64,000 bases of DNA from assembly GCA_030847615.1 (NCBI GenBank), contig JAUMIR010000003.1, positions 27,774,501 through 27,838,500 on the forward strand, written 5' to 3'. This document shows positions 11,293 through 23,399 of this stretch, piece by piece (position 1 is the first letter of the stretch; the number at the start of each line of letters is the position of its first letter). Below the pieces are notes generated by a model. The model was not told where the DNA came from, made no database searches, and saw only the letters and a program-made list of their open reading frames with translations. This DNA is from Gambelia wislizenii (taxonomy: Eukaryota; Chordata; Lepidosauria; Squamata; Crotaphytidae). The translations under genes were made by a program, and so were the position numbers.

Positions 11293-11834
11293 TATGTGTG
11301 TGTGTGGACTGCACTCCATAGTGATGTCGGTGTGGGGCCAGCGGGGAGGAGTTTCAGCAGGTGAATAGAAGAGCTCGGGAGGAGGGTCCCTGGGCCAGGT
11401 AATCTCTTTCCTTATTTTAATTTCACTTTTTAGTGGTTCCTTCATTGTTGTTTATTTTGCATAAGTGGCAGCTGTTCAGAGAAGTGCATACCAGCATACC
11501 CATATGGTTTTTACCTGGGCATACCTCTACTTAATAGAATGTCCGAAGCCCCCCTGAGCCATGGGAAAAGACATGTACATTCACATGCATTGGGGGGAGG
11601 AGGAAAGTAGAGTGGCCATGGCTTTATGGCCATGCATATTGCAATTTATCGGACAGGGGTGAGTTCGAAAGGAAGAACTGTGCTCCTGAACTTTATGTGT
11701 GTAGTGATTGTATAGACGAGTCCGTGATCACTGCAGAACAGGGAAACCCAAAGGTAAGCCAGATTTTACTGTTGCTTTAGATAAGCCCTAGAACATCCTG
11801 AAGTGGTGAGTTTTGAAGAAGATCCTTGTTCTTT

Positions 11835-12488
11835 GGGGTTGTCTTAATGATCAAAATAATCCTTATAGAATTCGCTTGGAATCCTACCTGTCCTAATGGC
11901 ATTCTGCATTGAATTGCAGTTTTCATAAGGAGGGGGCCAAATTCACTGTAAACTCAGCTGGGAAAGCCTTCACAGATTTCCCCATATTTTTAAAAAAGCT
12001 TTGTAGAGAACACACATTTCTGCTCATTTGGACAATCAGATTCGTATTCATTTGCGATAAAAGCAGAAGCGGAAGCTGATTGGTTGGATATGGGCAGGGG
12101 GCAGAACTTGCTAACAAGGCAAGTGCCCAGAACTTCCATCTTTGATTTTTGCCTCACTGAGCGAGCGATCATGTGATGAAACAGCCTTTTTCTTTTCTTT
12201 TTAAAATTTATTTAGGTGGAATATTGTACTTTCACACCTTAGATATGCTTTTTTTTAAAAAAAAAATACTGTTCAGCAGCAGCAACTGGTAAAAAACAAA
12301 ACAAAAAACATGAGTAGTTCATTCATGCCCACCATCTTGATTCACAGGCATGCTCGCTGGGACAGCAAAAGCAAATAGCTTTGCATGCCAACATTTTTGC
12401 CAGAAAAGCATTAAGACAAATAGAAGCTGCTTTGAATTTGCATTAGTGTGCATCAATCCACATTTCCCCCCTCATATAGACAGGCCCT
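11835..12488 (-). mobile_element. hAT-like non-autonomous element (GGGCCTGTCTATATGAG family)
   Basis: The right end CCTCATATAGACAGGCCCT mirrors the left end GGGGTTGTCTTAATGATC. The interior is collinear in reverse with 23400-24045 (e.g. TGGTTGGATATGGGCAGG versus a matching CTGATTGG region; AAGATGGTGGGC versus CACCATCTTGATTC). No transposase frame is present. Confidence 0.65.
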
Positions 12489-12594
12489 CTGGGAGCTGAC
12501 ATGGCTGAGAGACTTTGCTTTGAGATACGTAGAATGTCTTGAAGAAGCAGTTCATATATATGTAGGATACTGAAATGGTGGTTCTTGAAAGAGG

Positions 12595-12840
12595 AGCCAG
12601 TCCTGTATAGCAGTTTGATCATACTTTAACTGTCATAGCTCCATCCTATAGAATCCTAGGATTAGCAGTTTCATAAGGCAGACTTCTAGTTCATTCTTCT
12701 GAAAAACAGTACTAGAGCTTTCCAGCAGAGTACCTTGCTTGAATACCTCAGCAAACTACAAATCACAAGGTTCCATAGGGTGGAGCCATGGCAGTTAAAG
12801 TGGTATCAAAATGTCATGCTTATGTACTGTAGATACATCT
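12595..12840. mobile_element. hAT-like MITE (GGCCTTTTCACAC family), diverged
   Basis: Blocks CATACTTTAACTGTCATAGC, TCCTATAGAATCCTAGGATT, ACTACAAATCACAAGGTTCC and CCATGGCAGTTAAAGTGGTA follow the family order. The ends are worn. Confidence 0.55.
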
Positions 12841-13127
12841 CAGTGGGCAGTGCAGAAAGGGGAACATTAGCGTGGGTGGTTGAGTTAGCCCACTCTGTTG
12901 TCCTTCCACTGCCAGGCTATATAGGCTTCAGGCAACTGATTGCTTGCTATACTCTGTAAAAACATTTTTTTTTACTAAGTGTGTGCTGTTTTATATTTGT
13001 AGAAATTACTGGATTAATGGTATAATTAATTTAATTTGTGGTTTAATATCTATAATTTATTGTGTGTTTTTTAATTATGTCAAAAGCAACCTTGCATGCC
13101 AGCTCTGAGAGAAAGGCAGATATAAAT

Positions 13128-13148
13128 GAAAGGAAGGAAGGAAGGAAA
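13128..13148. repeat. (GGAA)n microsatellite
   Basis: AAGGAAGGAAGGAAGGAAA. Confidence 0.85.
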
Positions 13149-13203
13149 AAAGCATGAGGTAGGGAGATTCCTCACCAATCGCATGTTTAGTTGGTGCAGG
13201 AGA

Positions 13204-13264
13204 GGGTGCTATAGTACATGTATACTGATAAGGAAAGGGTGCTATAGTACATGTATACTGATAT
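13204..13264. repeat. tandem duplication, period about 35 bp
   Basis: AGGGTGCTATAGTACATGTA followed by TACTGATA occurs twice in immediate succession, nearly identical. Confidence 0.85.
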
Positions 13265-13297
13265 ATCCATGTAGTGTTCTTTCCCATGATTTATATA

Positions 13298-13565
13298 CAG
13301 TTCCCCCCACCCCCCGTATCCATGGATTCAATATCTGTGGTTTCAGTTATATGGCTGAAAACATAGGGATACATACTATAGAGTTACACTGAAAAATGCC
13401 TAGAGAGGTATCCTCTCTAGGAATTGCTAGGTCTTCCAATTCAACTATGGTATGTTTGTACCGGAGGTCCTTTATTTTGATAGGATTTGCTATTATCCAC
13501 AGTTTCACTTATAATTGGTAAGTCCAGGAATGCATCTGCCATGAATATGGTGTGTGTGTCTGTAG
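13298..13565. mobile_element. pogo-like MITE, CAGTNGGACCCCC family, worn right end
   Basis: After TA comes CAGTTCCCCCCACCCCCCGT, with interior AACATAGGGATACATACTAT and TAGGTCTTCCAATTCAACTA matching sister copies. The right end is poorly preserved, so the end coordinate is approximate. Confidence 0.6.
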
Positions 13566-14202
13566 TAGTTTTATATTTTTAAATCAAATTTTCAAAGTGG
13601 CACACAATAAATGTTAAGAAGTCAAAACAGATTTATAAAATGACAGCTGATAATAAAAAAAATACAAATCAGTTAGCAGCAGGAAAGAATAACACACAGC
13701 AGTAGAAGAAATAAACAAACAAACAAAATCACCCAACAGACGAATAGCTGGTAGAACAGTTTGTGCAAAAGTTCTCAGTTTGTAAAATTACCATTCATTA
13801 AAAGTCCAAACAGATAACAAATTCTGCTAACTCAAACTTAACAAGGAAGGTGTCAGACTAGGAGCTCTCAACCTGAGGTCACAAATGGTTTTTGAGCTAA
13901 AACTCCTATCATCCCTAGTCAATAGGGAAAAGAATGATGGGAGTCAGAATCCAATCACTAGTCCAGCTCTGATTGTTTCCCATGCTGCTTGGAGATGAGG
14001 GGTGGGATGGGGGTTGATAGCAATAAATTCTGGGGGTCCAAGTTTCGAAACTACTGCCTTAGGCATCATCACCACTGGAATAAGTCTTTCTTCTTGCTGC
14101 CTGTCTACCTATGGGGGCAAAAGGGTCCATCTAGAACAATATTATCTATCAACTCTGACTGTCAGTGGCTCTCCAGGGTTTCAGACATAACTCTTTCCAA
14201 GA

Positions 14203-15676
14203 CCTTCTTAATCTAAATGAATTTAAATCTCCAGGACCAGATGAACTACATCCAAGAGTATTAAAAGAGCTGGCAAATGTGATCTCAGAGCCATTGGCAA
14301 TAATCTTTGAGAATTCCTGGAGAACAGGAGAAGTCCCAGCAGACTGGAGGAGGGCAAACGTCCCCATCTTCAAAAAGGGGAAAAAAGAGGATCCCAACAA
14401 TTATCGTCCAGTTAGTCTGACATCAATACCAGGGAAGATTCTAGAGCAGATCATTAAACAGAGAGTCTGTGAACATTTAGAAGGCAATGCCATAATCACA
14501 AAAAGTCAACATGGGTTTCGGAGAAACAAGCCATGCCAGACTAATCTGATCTCTTTTTTTGATAAAGTTACCAGCTTGGTAGATGAAGGGAATGCTGTGG
14601 ATATCGTATACCTTGATTTCAGTAAGGCCTTTGACAAGGTTTCCCATGAGATTCTGGCAAACAACCTTGTAAAATGTGGGTTAGACAAGTTAACTGTTCA
14701 ATGGATTTGTAATTGGTTGACCGGCCGAACCCAAAGGGTGCTCAGCAGTGACTCCTCTTCGTCTTGGAAAGATGTGATCAGTGGGGTGCCACAGGGTTCT
14801 GTCCTGGGCCCAGTGCTATTCAACATCTTTATCAATGACTTGGATGATGGAATTAGGGGCATACTTATCAAATTTGCAGATGACACCAAATTAGGAGGAG
14901 TAGCTAGTACCCTAGAGGACAGGATCAAAATTCAGAATGACCTGGATAGACTGGAGAGCTGGGCCAAAGCTAACAAAATGAAATTCAATACAGAGAAATG
15001 TAAAGTACTGCACTTAGGGCGGAAAAATGAAATGCATAGATATAGGATGGGAGAGACCTGGCTGAATGAGACTACATGCGAAAGGGATCTAGGAGTCCTA
15101 GTAGACCACAAATTGAACATGAGTCAACAGTGTGATGCGGCAGCTAAAAAGGCCAATGCGATTTTGGGCTGTATGAATAGAAATATAGTATCTAGATCAA
15201 GGGAAGTAATAGTGCTGCTCTATTCTGCCTTGATCAGACCTCACCTAGAATACTGTGTCCAGTTCTGGGCACCACAATTCAAAAAGGAAATTGACAAATT
15301 GGATCATGTCCAGAGAAGGGCAACTAAAATGGTGAAAGGTCTGGAAATGATGCCTTAGGAGGAGAGACTTAGGGAGCTGGGTATGTTTAGCCTGGAAAAA
15401 AGATGGTTAAGAGGCGATATGATAGCCCTGTTTAAGTATTTGAAGGGGTGTCACACTGAGGATGGAGCGGGGTTGTTTTCTGCTGCTCCAGAGACTGGAA
15501 CACGGAGCAATGGATGCAAGCTCCAGGAACAGAGATTCCACCTCAACATGAGGAGGAACTTTTTGACAGTAAGAGCTGTTCAGCAGTGGAATGCACTCCC
15601 TCGGAGTGTGGTGGGGTCTCCTTCATTGGAGGTCTTTAAAAAGAGGCTGGATTGCCATCTGTCGGGGATGCTTTGA
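14203..15676 (+). pseudogene. CR1 ORF2 reverse transcriptase fragment, one nonsense change
   Basis: An uninterrupted frame runs to 15355 and resumes in the same frame after a single TAG at 15356-15358, where the sister copies read a Tyr codon (CCATATGAG versus CCTTAG). In order it shows the fingers region ([19 protein letters not shown]), the palm motif [25 protein letters not shown], and the catalytic FADD in [14 protein letters not shown]. The conserved C-terminal domain ([25 protein letters not shown]) follows. The endonuclease domain and the protein start are missing, so it cannot be autonomous. Confidence 0.9.
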
Positions 15677-15765
15677 TCAAGATTTCCTGCGTGGCAGGGG
15701 GTTGGACTGGATGGCCCTCATGGTCTCTTCCAACTATACGATTCTATGATTCTATGATTCTATGA
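14203..15765 (+). mobile_element. CR1 LINE, 5'-truncated, recent
   Basis: Begins within the reverse transcriptase region (collinear with 33153 of the longer copy) and ends in the CR1 hallmark octamer (ATTCTATG)n at about 15741-15763. It is nearly identical by eye to 33153-34725. The 5' truncation is typical of target-primed insertion. No target duplication was seen, which is usual for CR1. It lies in the sense direction of the host gene. Confidence 0.92.
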
Positions 15766-15781
15766 TCTATCTGGAGATCTG

Positions 15782-15872
15782 TGGTGTTTCCCATCCAAAT
15801 ACTAACCAGGCCTGACCCTATGTAGTTTCTGAAATCAGATGAGATTGGGTATGTCTGGTGTAGTATGCAGGT
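15782..15872 (-). mobile_element. 5S rRNA-derived SINE fragment
   Basis: The reverse complement reads CAGGCCTGGTTAGTATTTGG then ATGGGAAACACCA, and upstream CTCATCTGATTTCAGAAACT. This follows the internal promoter and 3' part of 5S rRNA (GGGCCTGGTTAGTACTTGGA). It is too diverged and short to be a 5S gene. 5S-derived SINEs are known from the Anolis genome. Confidence 0.7.
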
Positions 15873-15944
15873 ATGTCAAAAATTTTAATATCAGGGAAAA
15901 TGTCTATAGGAATATCAATCTATCATCAATCAATCCTTTGATCC

Positions 15945-15970
15945 TTCCATCCATCCATCCATCCATCCTT
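15945..15970. repeat. (ATCC)n microsatellite
   Basis: CCATCCATCCATCCATCCAT. Confidence 0.88.
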
Positions 15971-17599
15971 TGGGGCCAAAAAATGAGAAAGAAATGGCAG
16001 AGCTCAAGTAATTCTGCACACACACACAAATTCCCCCCCCCCAAGACAAAGTATCCTGATTTAAATACCCCAGATCTACCAAAATTTAGGTAGATGAAAA
16101 GTTGCCTTTTGGGGATGCCATGGTTGTTGCTGCTGCTGTTGTTTTTGTTTTACTCTGAGGAATGCGAACCTTACAAAATGCATGTAACTGGATCTCTTTT
16201 GATCCAGTTCCGTAAAGCCCTATGACCAATTCAAGATGAGCAACTCTTATTGGGTATACCTGTAGCTAAGCTGATAGAACAGTTGCTGCTAGAAACATGC
16301 AGAAATTCATCTTGCTCCAAGTTGTAATCCACTATTGCTTTGCAAATTGGTGGCCTTCTCACTCTTGCATTGATTATGCAGATTGGGATATCTTCTGCAT
16401 AGAAAAAAATAGTCTATTATTTTTGTGTCAATTACTTTGCAGTGAAACCATAAAACATCAGGTCAAAGGACTTACAAAGTCAAATCAACACCCCTTGAAT
16501 TGTGATCTGACACATAAGGCAAACTAGTGGGGATATGTTCTTGCAACCTAGCTGCCACCTTTTGCACCAACTGAAGTTTCTAAAGAGTCTTCACAGGCAC
16601 TGGGGGGGGGGGACGTGAAGTACTGCTTGCCTAGTGCAAGAAATATTTTGGCTTAGTACAGCAATAAGAAAGAAATCATGATGTAGTTCCCTATCAAAAA
16701 CATTCCAGAAGAATGATACTTGATTTATACCCTATTAGACCTGTTGCTGGGGAAAGCTGAAGAAACTTAAAGACACCTATTTGGGAAATTGTCTTAAATC
16801 TTTGTACCTGGCCTGAGCCATCAAGTCTGCACCTGGATACTGTTGTGCCTTCTTGACAGGTGTCCATTTCAGCCAATGTAGGAAAGCTCTTGGCCAGCTA
16901 TATAGTTGACAATGTAATCATTTCAATTGCTTTCATAAAGCATTTCCAACAGCTAATGGTTTATGTGCATTTGAGCAACCTTTCCATCACTCTAAAAGTC
17001 AGGTAACAACTCGGTTCATATGAGAAGGAGTCACATTTGCTTCCTCTCTTGAGACTAGTTTGCCTCTTAACATTAATGTTCCATTCTTTAGGTATTTTAT
17101 TTTTAAGGTGGTTCCAAACTGCTTTGCTTAGTGTTGAAATGGTGTTGCAGTAGACCCTGTTTAGACTGTAAACACTGAAATCAGTTCTTTGGACTACATT
17201 ATAACTTTGAAAAGCAAATGTTTAAAATAGCCTTCAGGCAGCCAATCCATAAGCCCATCAAGTTGTTGCAGAATCTAATAAAACAAGACTGGAAGGATTT
17301 ATATGTCTTTTGATACTATTGCTTGGTGTCTTTGAAACTGCTTCCATATGCCTGGATCCTTTCCACTCCAGCAATGTTTGTAAAGAGGTATCACATATCC
17401 TGGCCTGGGTTGTTGTATTTTTTTCTCTCAGATGGTCTTGAAGTGGCATATGAACCAACCACAGAGGAAGTGAACCCCTCATTTTCCCAATAACATACAA
17501 ACCCATCCTTACAACAATGCTTGTAGGAAACACAACTTTTACAATTAATTGTACCAACAAAAGGAAATACTTCTTCATGCCTGATTGTATAAACTATGG

Positions 17600-17830
17600 A
17601 TTTCTTTTTCCATAAGCTGTCCCGAGAGCCACCAGTTTGAACAGTTTCAATCCCCTCCCTCCAGGGGCGGCAAGGGGTAAAATAGGCCCTGCCTCAGCCC
17701 CGCCCCTGACTCCTCCTAACCAGGGCGTATCCACGCCCTGGCCAACCCCTGCGCTCATCTCCATGCCCATCATTAAAACACCTCCCCCGGATCTACCATT
17801 CTTCAAGATCCGGGGGGGTGTCTGTTCTAT
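17600..17830. repeat. G+C-rich patch with short inverted repeat
   Basis: C-rich sequence with GATCCGGGGGGGTG mirrored by CACCTCCCCCGGATC nearby (17780-17822). It contrasts with the A+T-rich surroundings. It may be a decayed element; no class is assigned. Confidence 0.45.
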
Positions 17831-18349
17831 AAATTCATGGAGGAAGCGCTCTCAATGTCTGCTAGTTACGTCTATATATTATATCTATTATTGGTGGCTA
17901 CCACAAGATGAAGTGTTGGTTATCATATTGAATGGCTTTAAAAGAATATTGGACAACCTGAGGTAGGATGAAGCTATCAATGAGGCCATCAATGGCTTTT
18001 TTAGTCATGAGGACTAAACATCAGTTCCAGTTCCAGAGGCAGTATGGAGGATGAGTGGAAGGATACTATTGCATGCCTGTGCCACTGGTCAGGTTTCCAT
18101 AGGCATCTGATTGGCTACTATGGAAGCCAGAACAGAGGACTAAACAGGTTCCTAGGTCTAATTCAACCTGGTTCTTTTAATATTCTTATACAGCAAACAT
18201 CAAGGAGAATGTGTTTTTTTTAATGAGTAATATAGCCTGCCAGAGACTTAAAGCAATTTTTAAAAACCCAGCATTTGTAAAAGTTACTTTGTGGACTGCA
18301 GTTCCTACAATCTCATATTTTCCCAAAATCTGGAATGGACTATGCAGAA

Positions 18350-18465
18350 TCTTAATAATAATAATATAATAAAATTTATTTATACCCCGCCCCTCTGTTA
18401 AAACAAAAATTAATATTTTTTTTTACAAAAATTAAAATACAATACAATCTTCCCAAATGCACATT
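18350..18465 (-). mobile_element. L2-type LINE 3' tail fragment
   Basis: TAATAATAATAATATAATAA followed by AAATTTATTTATACCCCGCC is the reverse of the common lizard L2-type 3' end that finishes in a TAA-rich repeat. Confidence 0.5.
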
Positions 18466-19076
18466 CTTCCAACTTGCAGTTCCTGACCTCAGTTTTAGAA
18501 TTTTAAATGGAAGCTAATGCATTCGGAGACATTTCCAAGATCTGCTTTAAAAATCCATTACTCAGTGGATCAATGCGCTGAGATAAGAAAGGTTGGTTTA
18601 TCTCCCTGCTGAGTGCAAATCACTTTTCCTAGTGCACCCTTTGAATTTCTGTTGGAAAAGGACTTCAATTCTCACTTGCTAAGGATGCATTGTTCCCCTT
18701 TGGATTGGGGTATTATCTTTAGTAGGAATAAGTCACCTCTCTTCTCCATTGAATGATGACGGCAATTTAATCATTACTCTTTAGCTAAACAGAGCTTGCT
18801 GTGAAGGCAGGTATTTAAGATGGGATAAGAATCAGCCCATAAACTTTAATGAGGAAGGAAGATAAATCTTCTAATGAGTTGAAAGGAAGAAGATGAGAAA
18901 ATCAATGTCGACATTTTTTTCCAGATTTGCATTTCAAATGTTGGTAATTATATAAGTGAAGTGTGCATATGTATAAGATCATGCTAATGAAGGTATTTGT
19001 GAAGAAGCCACACAGAGAGCAAACAAGCAAGATTTTAATTCCAGCCCCACTCCTCTACTCCCATTTCTTTCCTTAG

Positions 19077-19292
<216 letters not shown>

Positions 19293-19329
19293 TGAAGGGC
19301 CCTGCCATTGCGGCTACAGAGCAAAACGG

Positions 19330-19795
19330 GTGCAGATAGCAAGTGTAGCTAGAGGAGACAAAAAACAGGGGGAACCTAAAATGAGGCCTCCAAATGAGAA
19401 TGCTATCCCCCCAACAATGAAATTTTCTTTCAGTTCCTGAATTTCTAGCTTTGTAGAGAATGGAACATTGAAAATCATGCACTCTTATGTTTGCTGTGTT
19501 TGCATTCCCTTAGTAACTTCCCCTATCTCTTTTATTTTGGATGCTTTCTCTGTATAACAAAATGCTCAACTGAAGTTTCCAGTTAATGAAATGCTAGAAA
19601 TTTGGGGAGTGAAGGAACATTTCATTGCAGAGGGCAGTATTTGTATTGTGGGGTGAAATGCCCACATTTTGCCCCAATAAAAATTCTGTACTCCCCAATG
19701 ATTTTTTCCTTCACTCCTCAAATTTCTAGCATTACAGTAACTTGGAAACTTCAGTAATTACACCCCTAGACCATCATGTAGCTATACCCCTAGAT
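19330..19795. repeat. palindromic CAGGGGTGTAGCTA-type repeat, rearranged
   Basis: Contains both arms of the family defined at 57912-58251: ATGAAATTTTCTTTCAGTTC and, mirrored, ATTTGGGGAGTGAAGGAAC. There are two extra arm copies near the end (TTTTTCCTTCACTCCTCAAA, then TACACCCCTAG and TATACCCCTAG). It looks like nested or internally duplicated copies. Confidence 0.5.
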
Positions 19796-20121
19796 CAAAA
19801 CAATATTAACAATTAGATTGTGAAGTTATGAAATAAAGACAGGTACATTGAGTTGAATCCAGGCTTAGGTTCAGCAAGGTTTTTCTAAAAATAGATTTTC
19901 CAACTGCACCAATGCCGCATTAAATATCCTGCATTTTAAAGCAAAACAGAACACAATGGGTACTTGGTTCTTTGCTTACAGTAGATCTTAACCTTTTAGG
20001 GGTCATAGATCCCTTGGAGACTCTGTTGAAAGCCATGAACCTTGCTCTGGAAAAATACACATCAAGGGCCCCTCCCCAAATTTCCATACAGTATAGCAGT
20101 GGAAACTGATTTCCTTCACAT

Positions 20122-20345
20122 TAGGCCTTTCACACTCTACAATGATAGCACTACAACACCACTAACTGACATAATTCCCAGACTATGGAATTCTGGGGTT
20201 TGCACTCTAAAGAAGCATAGTTAGAATTCTCTGCACAGATAGTTGTAGTGCCTCACCAGACTAAAAACCAAAGGATTCCATAGGGCATTGCCATGGCAGT
20301 TGAAATGAAAGTGTTATAACTGGGTCATTCCTAGTCTGGAACCAA
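20122..20345. mobile_element. hAT-like MITE (GGCCTTTTCACAC family)
   Basis: Starts TTAGGCCTTTCACACTC. Contains ATGATAGCACTACAACACCA, ATGGAATTCTGGGGTTTGCA, AGGATTCCATAGGGCATTGC and ATGGCAGTTGAAATGAAAGT in family order. Confidence 0.65.
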
Positions 20346-20359
20346 ACATTACACTGAAC

Positions 20360-20520
20360 AGTTATTGTTGCTGCTGTGTGCCTTCAAGACATTTCTGATT
20401 TATGGAGACCCTAAGATGGAGTTTTCTTGGCAAGGTTTGTTCAGAGGGGGTTTGCCCTTGCCTTCCTCTGAGGTTGAGACTTTGTCCAAAGTCACCCAAT
20501 GGATTTCCAGTCCTGTTAAA
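20360..20520 (-). mobile_element. Sauria-type SINE, head missing
   Basis: Antisense tail GTTGCTGCTGTGTGCCTTCA, then TGATTTATGGAGACCCTAAG, TTTCTTGGCAAGGTTTGTTC and GTCACCCAATGG. The tRNA-like head is absent. Confidence 0.75.
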
Positions 20521-21092
20521 TTGGACAAGAATAAAAATCCCATGAAAGCAATGGTACTTGAGTAGGTTGTGTCTTATTTTCCACTAGTTTGAATGTACCA
20601 TGGAGATTTGTGATGAGAGTTGAAAAAGTGATGGCAGGTCACACCTCAAAACTCTGTATGTCAATCTGGACATCTATATGGAGCTTAGAAATGCACAACT
20701 GTGTGTGCGCCTTGTATGAGAGCCCCATGTATGCTCAATTGTTTATGTGTAGGCTTCATGGAGACACTGAAATGAACACACATGCATCCATGTTCACAAA
20801 CCCCATCACTATACATTGTTGGAACTTCTGTATGCAGCCCACAATTATAGTTAGGTCCAACAAGGCCCAATAATTTCTTCCTCACTTTTATTCAGTCATA
20901 ACTTTAGCAGTGTACAGGCATAGGTTAGGCATGCCTATTACTTATACAACAGAAGTAATTTCATTTTGGGGTCAGTGTGAAAGCATCAGTATGTTCTGTT
21001 GCCTGCTATCTGAAGCTTTTAACTGGATATGTCAGGGAATGGATTTGCCTGAGATTTTCTAGGTGCAAGGCAGGTGCTCTATCAGTGGGTTA

Positions 21093-22191
21093 TGCACTGC
21101 CAGATGAACTACATCAAAGAGTATTGAAAGAATTGGTAGAAGTAATCTCAGACCCATTGTCAATAATTTTTGAGAATTCCTGGAGAACAGGAGAGCTCCC
21201 AGCAGATGGGAAGAGGTCATATGTTGTCCCCATCTTCAAAAAAGAGGAATAAAGAGGACCCAAATAATTACCGCCCAGTCAGCCTAACACCAATTCCTGA
21301 AAAGATTCTAGAGCAGATAATTAAACGGACAGTCTGTAAGCACTTAGAAAGGATGCCGTGATCACTAACAGTCAACAACAGAGTTTCTCAAAAACAAATC
21401 ATTCCAGACTAATCTTATCTCTTTTTTGATAGAGCTGCAAGCTTGGTAGATGGAAGAAATCCTGTGGATGTAGCATATCGTAATTTCAGCAAGTTCAGCT
21501 TTGACACAGTCCCCCCCCCCACCTGCTATTTGTGCAAACAAGCTAGTCAAATGGGGGTTAGACAATGCTACTGTTAAGTGGATTTCCAATTGGTTGACCA
21601 ACTGAACCCAAAGGATACTTACCAATGGCTCCTCTTCATCCTGGAAAGAAGTGACCAGTGGGGTGCCACAGGGTTCTGTCCTGGGCCCAGTGCTATTCAA
21701 CATCTTTATCAATGACTTGGATGAGGGAATAGAGGGCATTCTTATCACATTTGCAGATGACACCAAATTAGATGGGGTAGCTAATACCATCAAGGACAGG
21801 ATCAGAATTCAAAATGACCTTAACAGTTTGGAAAGCGGGGCCAAAACTAACACAATGAATTTCAATAGGAAGAAATGTATGACACTATATTTAGGCAGAA
21901 CATGAGAGATATATAGGATGGGTGACACCTGGCTTGAAAACAGTCCATGTGAAAGGTATCTAGGAGTCTTAGTAGACCATAAGCTGAACATGTGCCAACA
22001 GGACTTCCTGATGGCAAGAGCTATTTGACAGTGGAATACACTGCCTTGGAGTGTGATGGAGGCTCCTCTTTGGAAATTTTAAAAGAGAGGCTGAATGGCC
22101 ATCTGTTGGGAGTAATTTGATTGTGTATTTCTGCATGGCAGGGGGTTGGACTGGATTGCCTTTGTGGTCTTTTCCAGTTCTATAATTCTAA
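21093..22191 (+). pseudogene. decayed CR1 LINE fragment with internal deletion
   Basis: Reverse transcriptase sequence with several indels. Motifs visible in pieces: [19 protein letters not shown], then [20 protein letters not shown] and FADDTKLDG. Just after AAGCTGAACATG (about 21990) roughly 450 bp present in the other copies are missing, and the sequence resumes in the 3' region (AAGAGCTATTTGACAGTGG). The tail is worn to TTCTATAATTCTAAA. Judging by its indels it is older than the copies at 14.2 and 31.3 kb, and it belongs to the same subfamily as 41.9 kb. Confidence 0.85.
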
Positions 22192-22455
22192 ATAAGCCTA
22201 TGCTCAAGAGTGGAAAACCTATTGCTCACTAATTGCCCTTGGGATCCTGTTCCCATCAGCCCCAAGCCAATATGGCCAAGAATCAAGGACAAGAGATTCT
22301 GTAGTATAACATCTTGGAGGAAGAAGGAAGGTTCTTCTGCCCTGGTAACAGGCATGCCCTAGCTGTTCCTGTACACTTAAAAATGTTACTCCTGCAATTA
22401 CTAAAAAGATTTGCTATCCTGCTGTTGCTTGAAAATGTTTCTTTTCCCCCCCTAA

Positions 22456-22584
<129 letters not shown>

Positions 22585-23399
22585 TAATGTCAGTTTTAAA
22601 CTAAAACAGGGGTGGCCAGTGTGTAGTCCATGGGTTGCAGGTGGCCTCCAGGGCTTCCCACAAATTCATTCACCCCTACCATGGTCCCATACACTAAAAA
22701 AGATTTTCCACCCAAATCTGGAGTTTTCATTCTTGGAGGTCTCCAAGAATGAGAGTTCTTAAATGGAAGCCCTGCAACGGCCAGCCCTCCAATCCCCACA
22801 TCAAACAATGGAACTTTTGTCCAGTTGTGGCTTTAATTTATTGACATTTTGCATCCTTTTAAATTGGAATGTTGACTTTAGTGGTGAGTGAAAATTTAGC
22901 CCCAACCCTACCAAACCTCTTCATCCCCAGTCTACTATGCATGAAAGTCTGTAAGCTATGAAAGTGTACTTCTTCCTTCCTTCTTCTGCAGATAAAATCT
23001 GCTAATACTTATCTTTCAAGGCTGTCACAGTTATTCAATGGCTGTTTGATAACTGAATCTAAGAAAAGATTTAGCACAGCCTGTGTGTCAAGTGAGAAAG
23101 GATGGGCTTTTCAAGGGTGTAGCGCACTAGAAAAGGTTCTCATCTGTCTTGAGCAGGGACGCTATTTCAGATTTCACCAGGGAGGGAAACAAGTTTCTCT
23201 GTGAGGTTTTATAAGAAATGTTCTTGGTTATATTGAAGATTAAGAGAGCAATTCTAAAAGGAAGGACAAAGACTCTGATGTGTCCAAGGTCCTGGCTGCC
23301 TCTTTTTGGGTAGCCAGGACCTGGGGGTAGAAGTAATGAGGGACTTTTTAAAGTACAGAATTTACCCCTCCATGTGTCTTTTTTGTGCTTGGTGAAAGT

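Larger units (their letters stand above)
1..19076 (+). other. intron (left flank of the WD-repeat gene)
   Basis: No coding exon was recognised upstream of the acceptor at 19076. Because that exon starts in phase 0 at an acceptor, this flank is inferred to be intron that began before the window. It carries the repeats listed separately. I recognise nothing specific in 300-1230, 3100-3960, 4390-5550, 5590-6810, 6990-8310, 9990-11050 (apart from a short 10500-10610 match noted under the 62120 repeat), 13570-14200, 15975-17600, 17830-18350 and 18465-19070. Those parts are A+T-rich with scattered decayed repeat ends and no convincing open frames. Confidence 0.6.

Noticed and set aside
14165..15358. 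A 397-codon open frame as a host protein gene
   Set aside because: It contains CR1 reverse transcriptase motifs ([13 protein letters not shown]) and ends in the CR1 octamer tail. It is a LINE fragment whose first dozen codons are unrelated flanking DNA.
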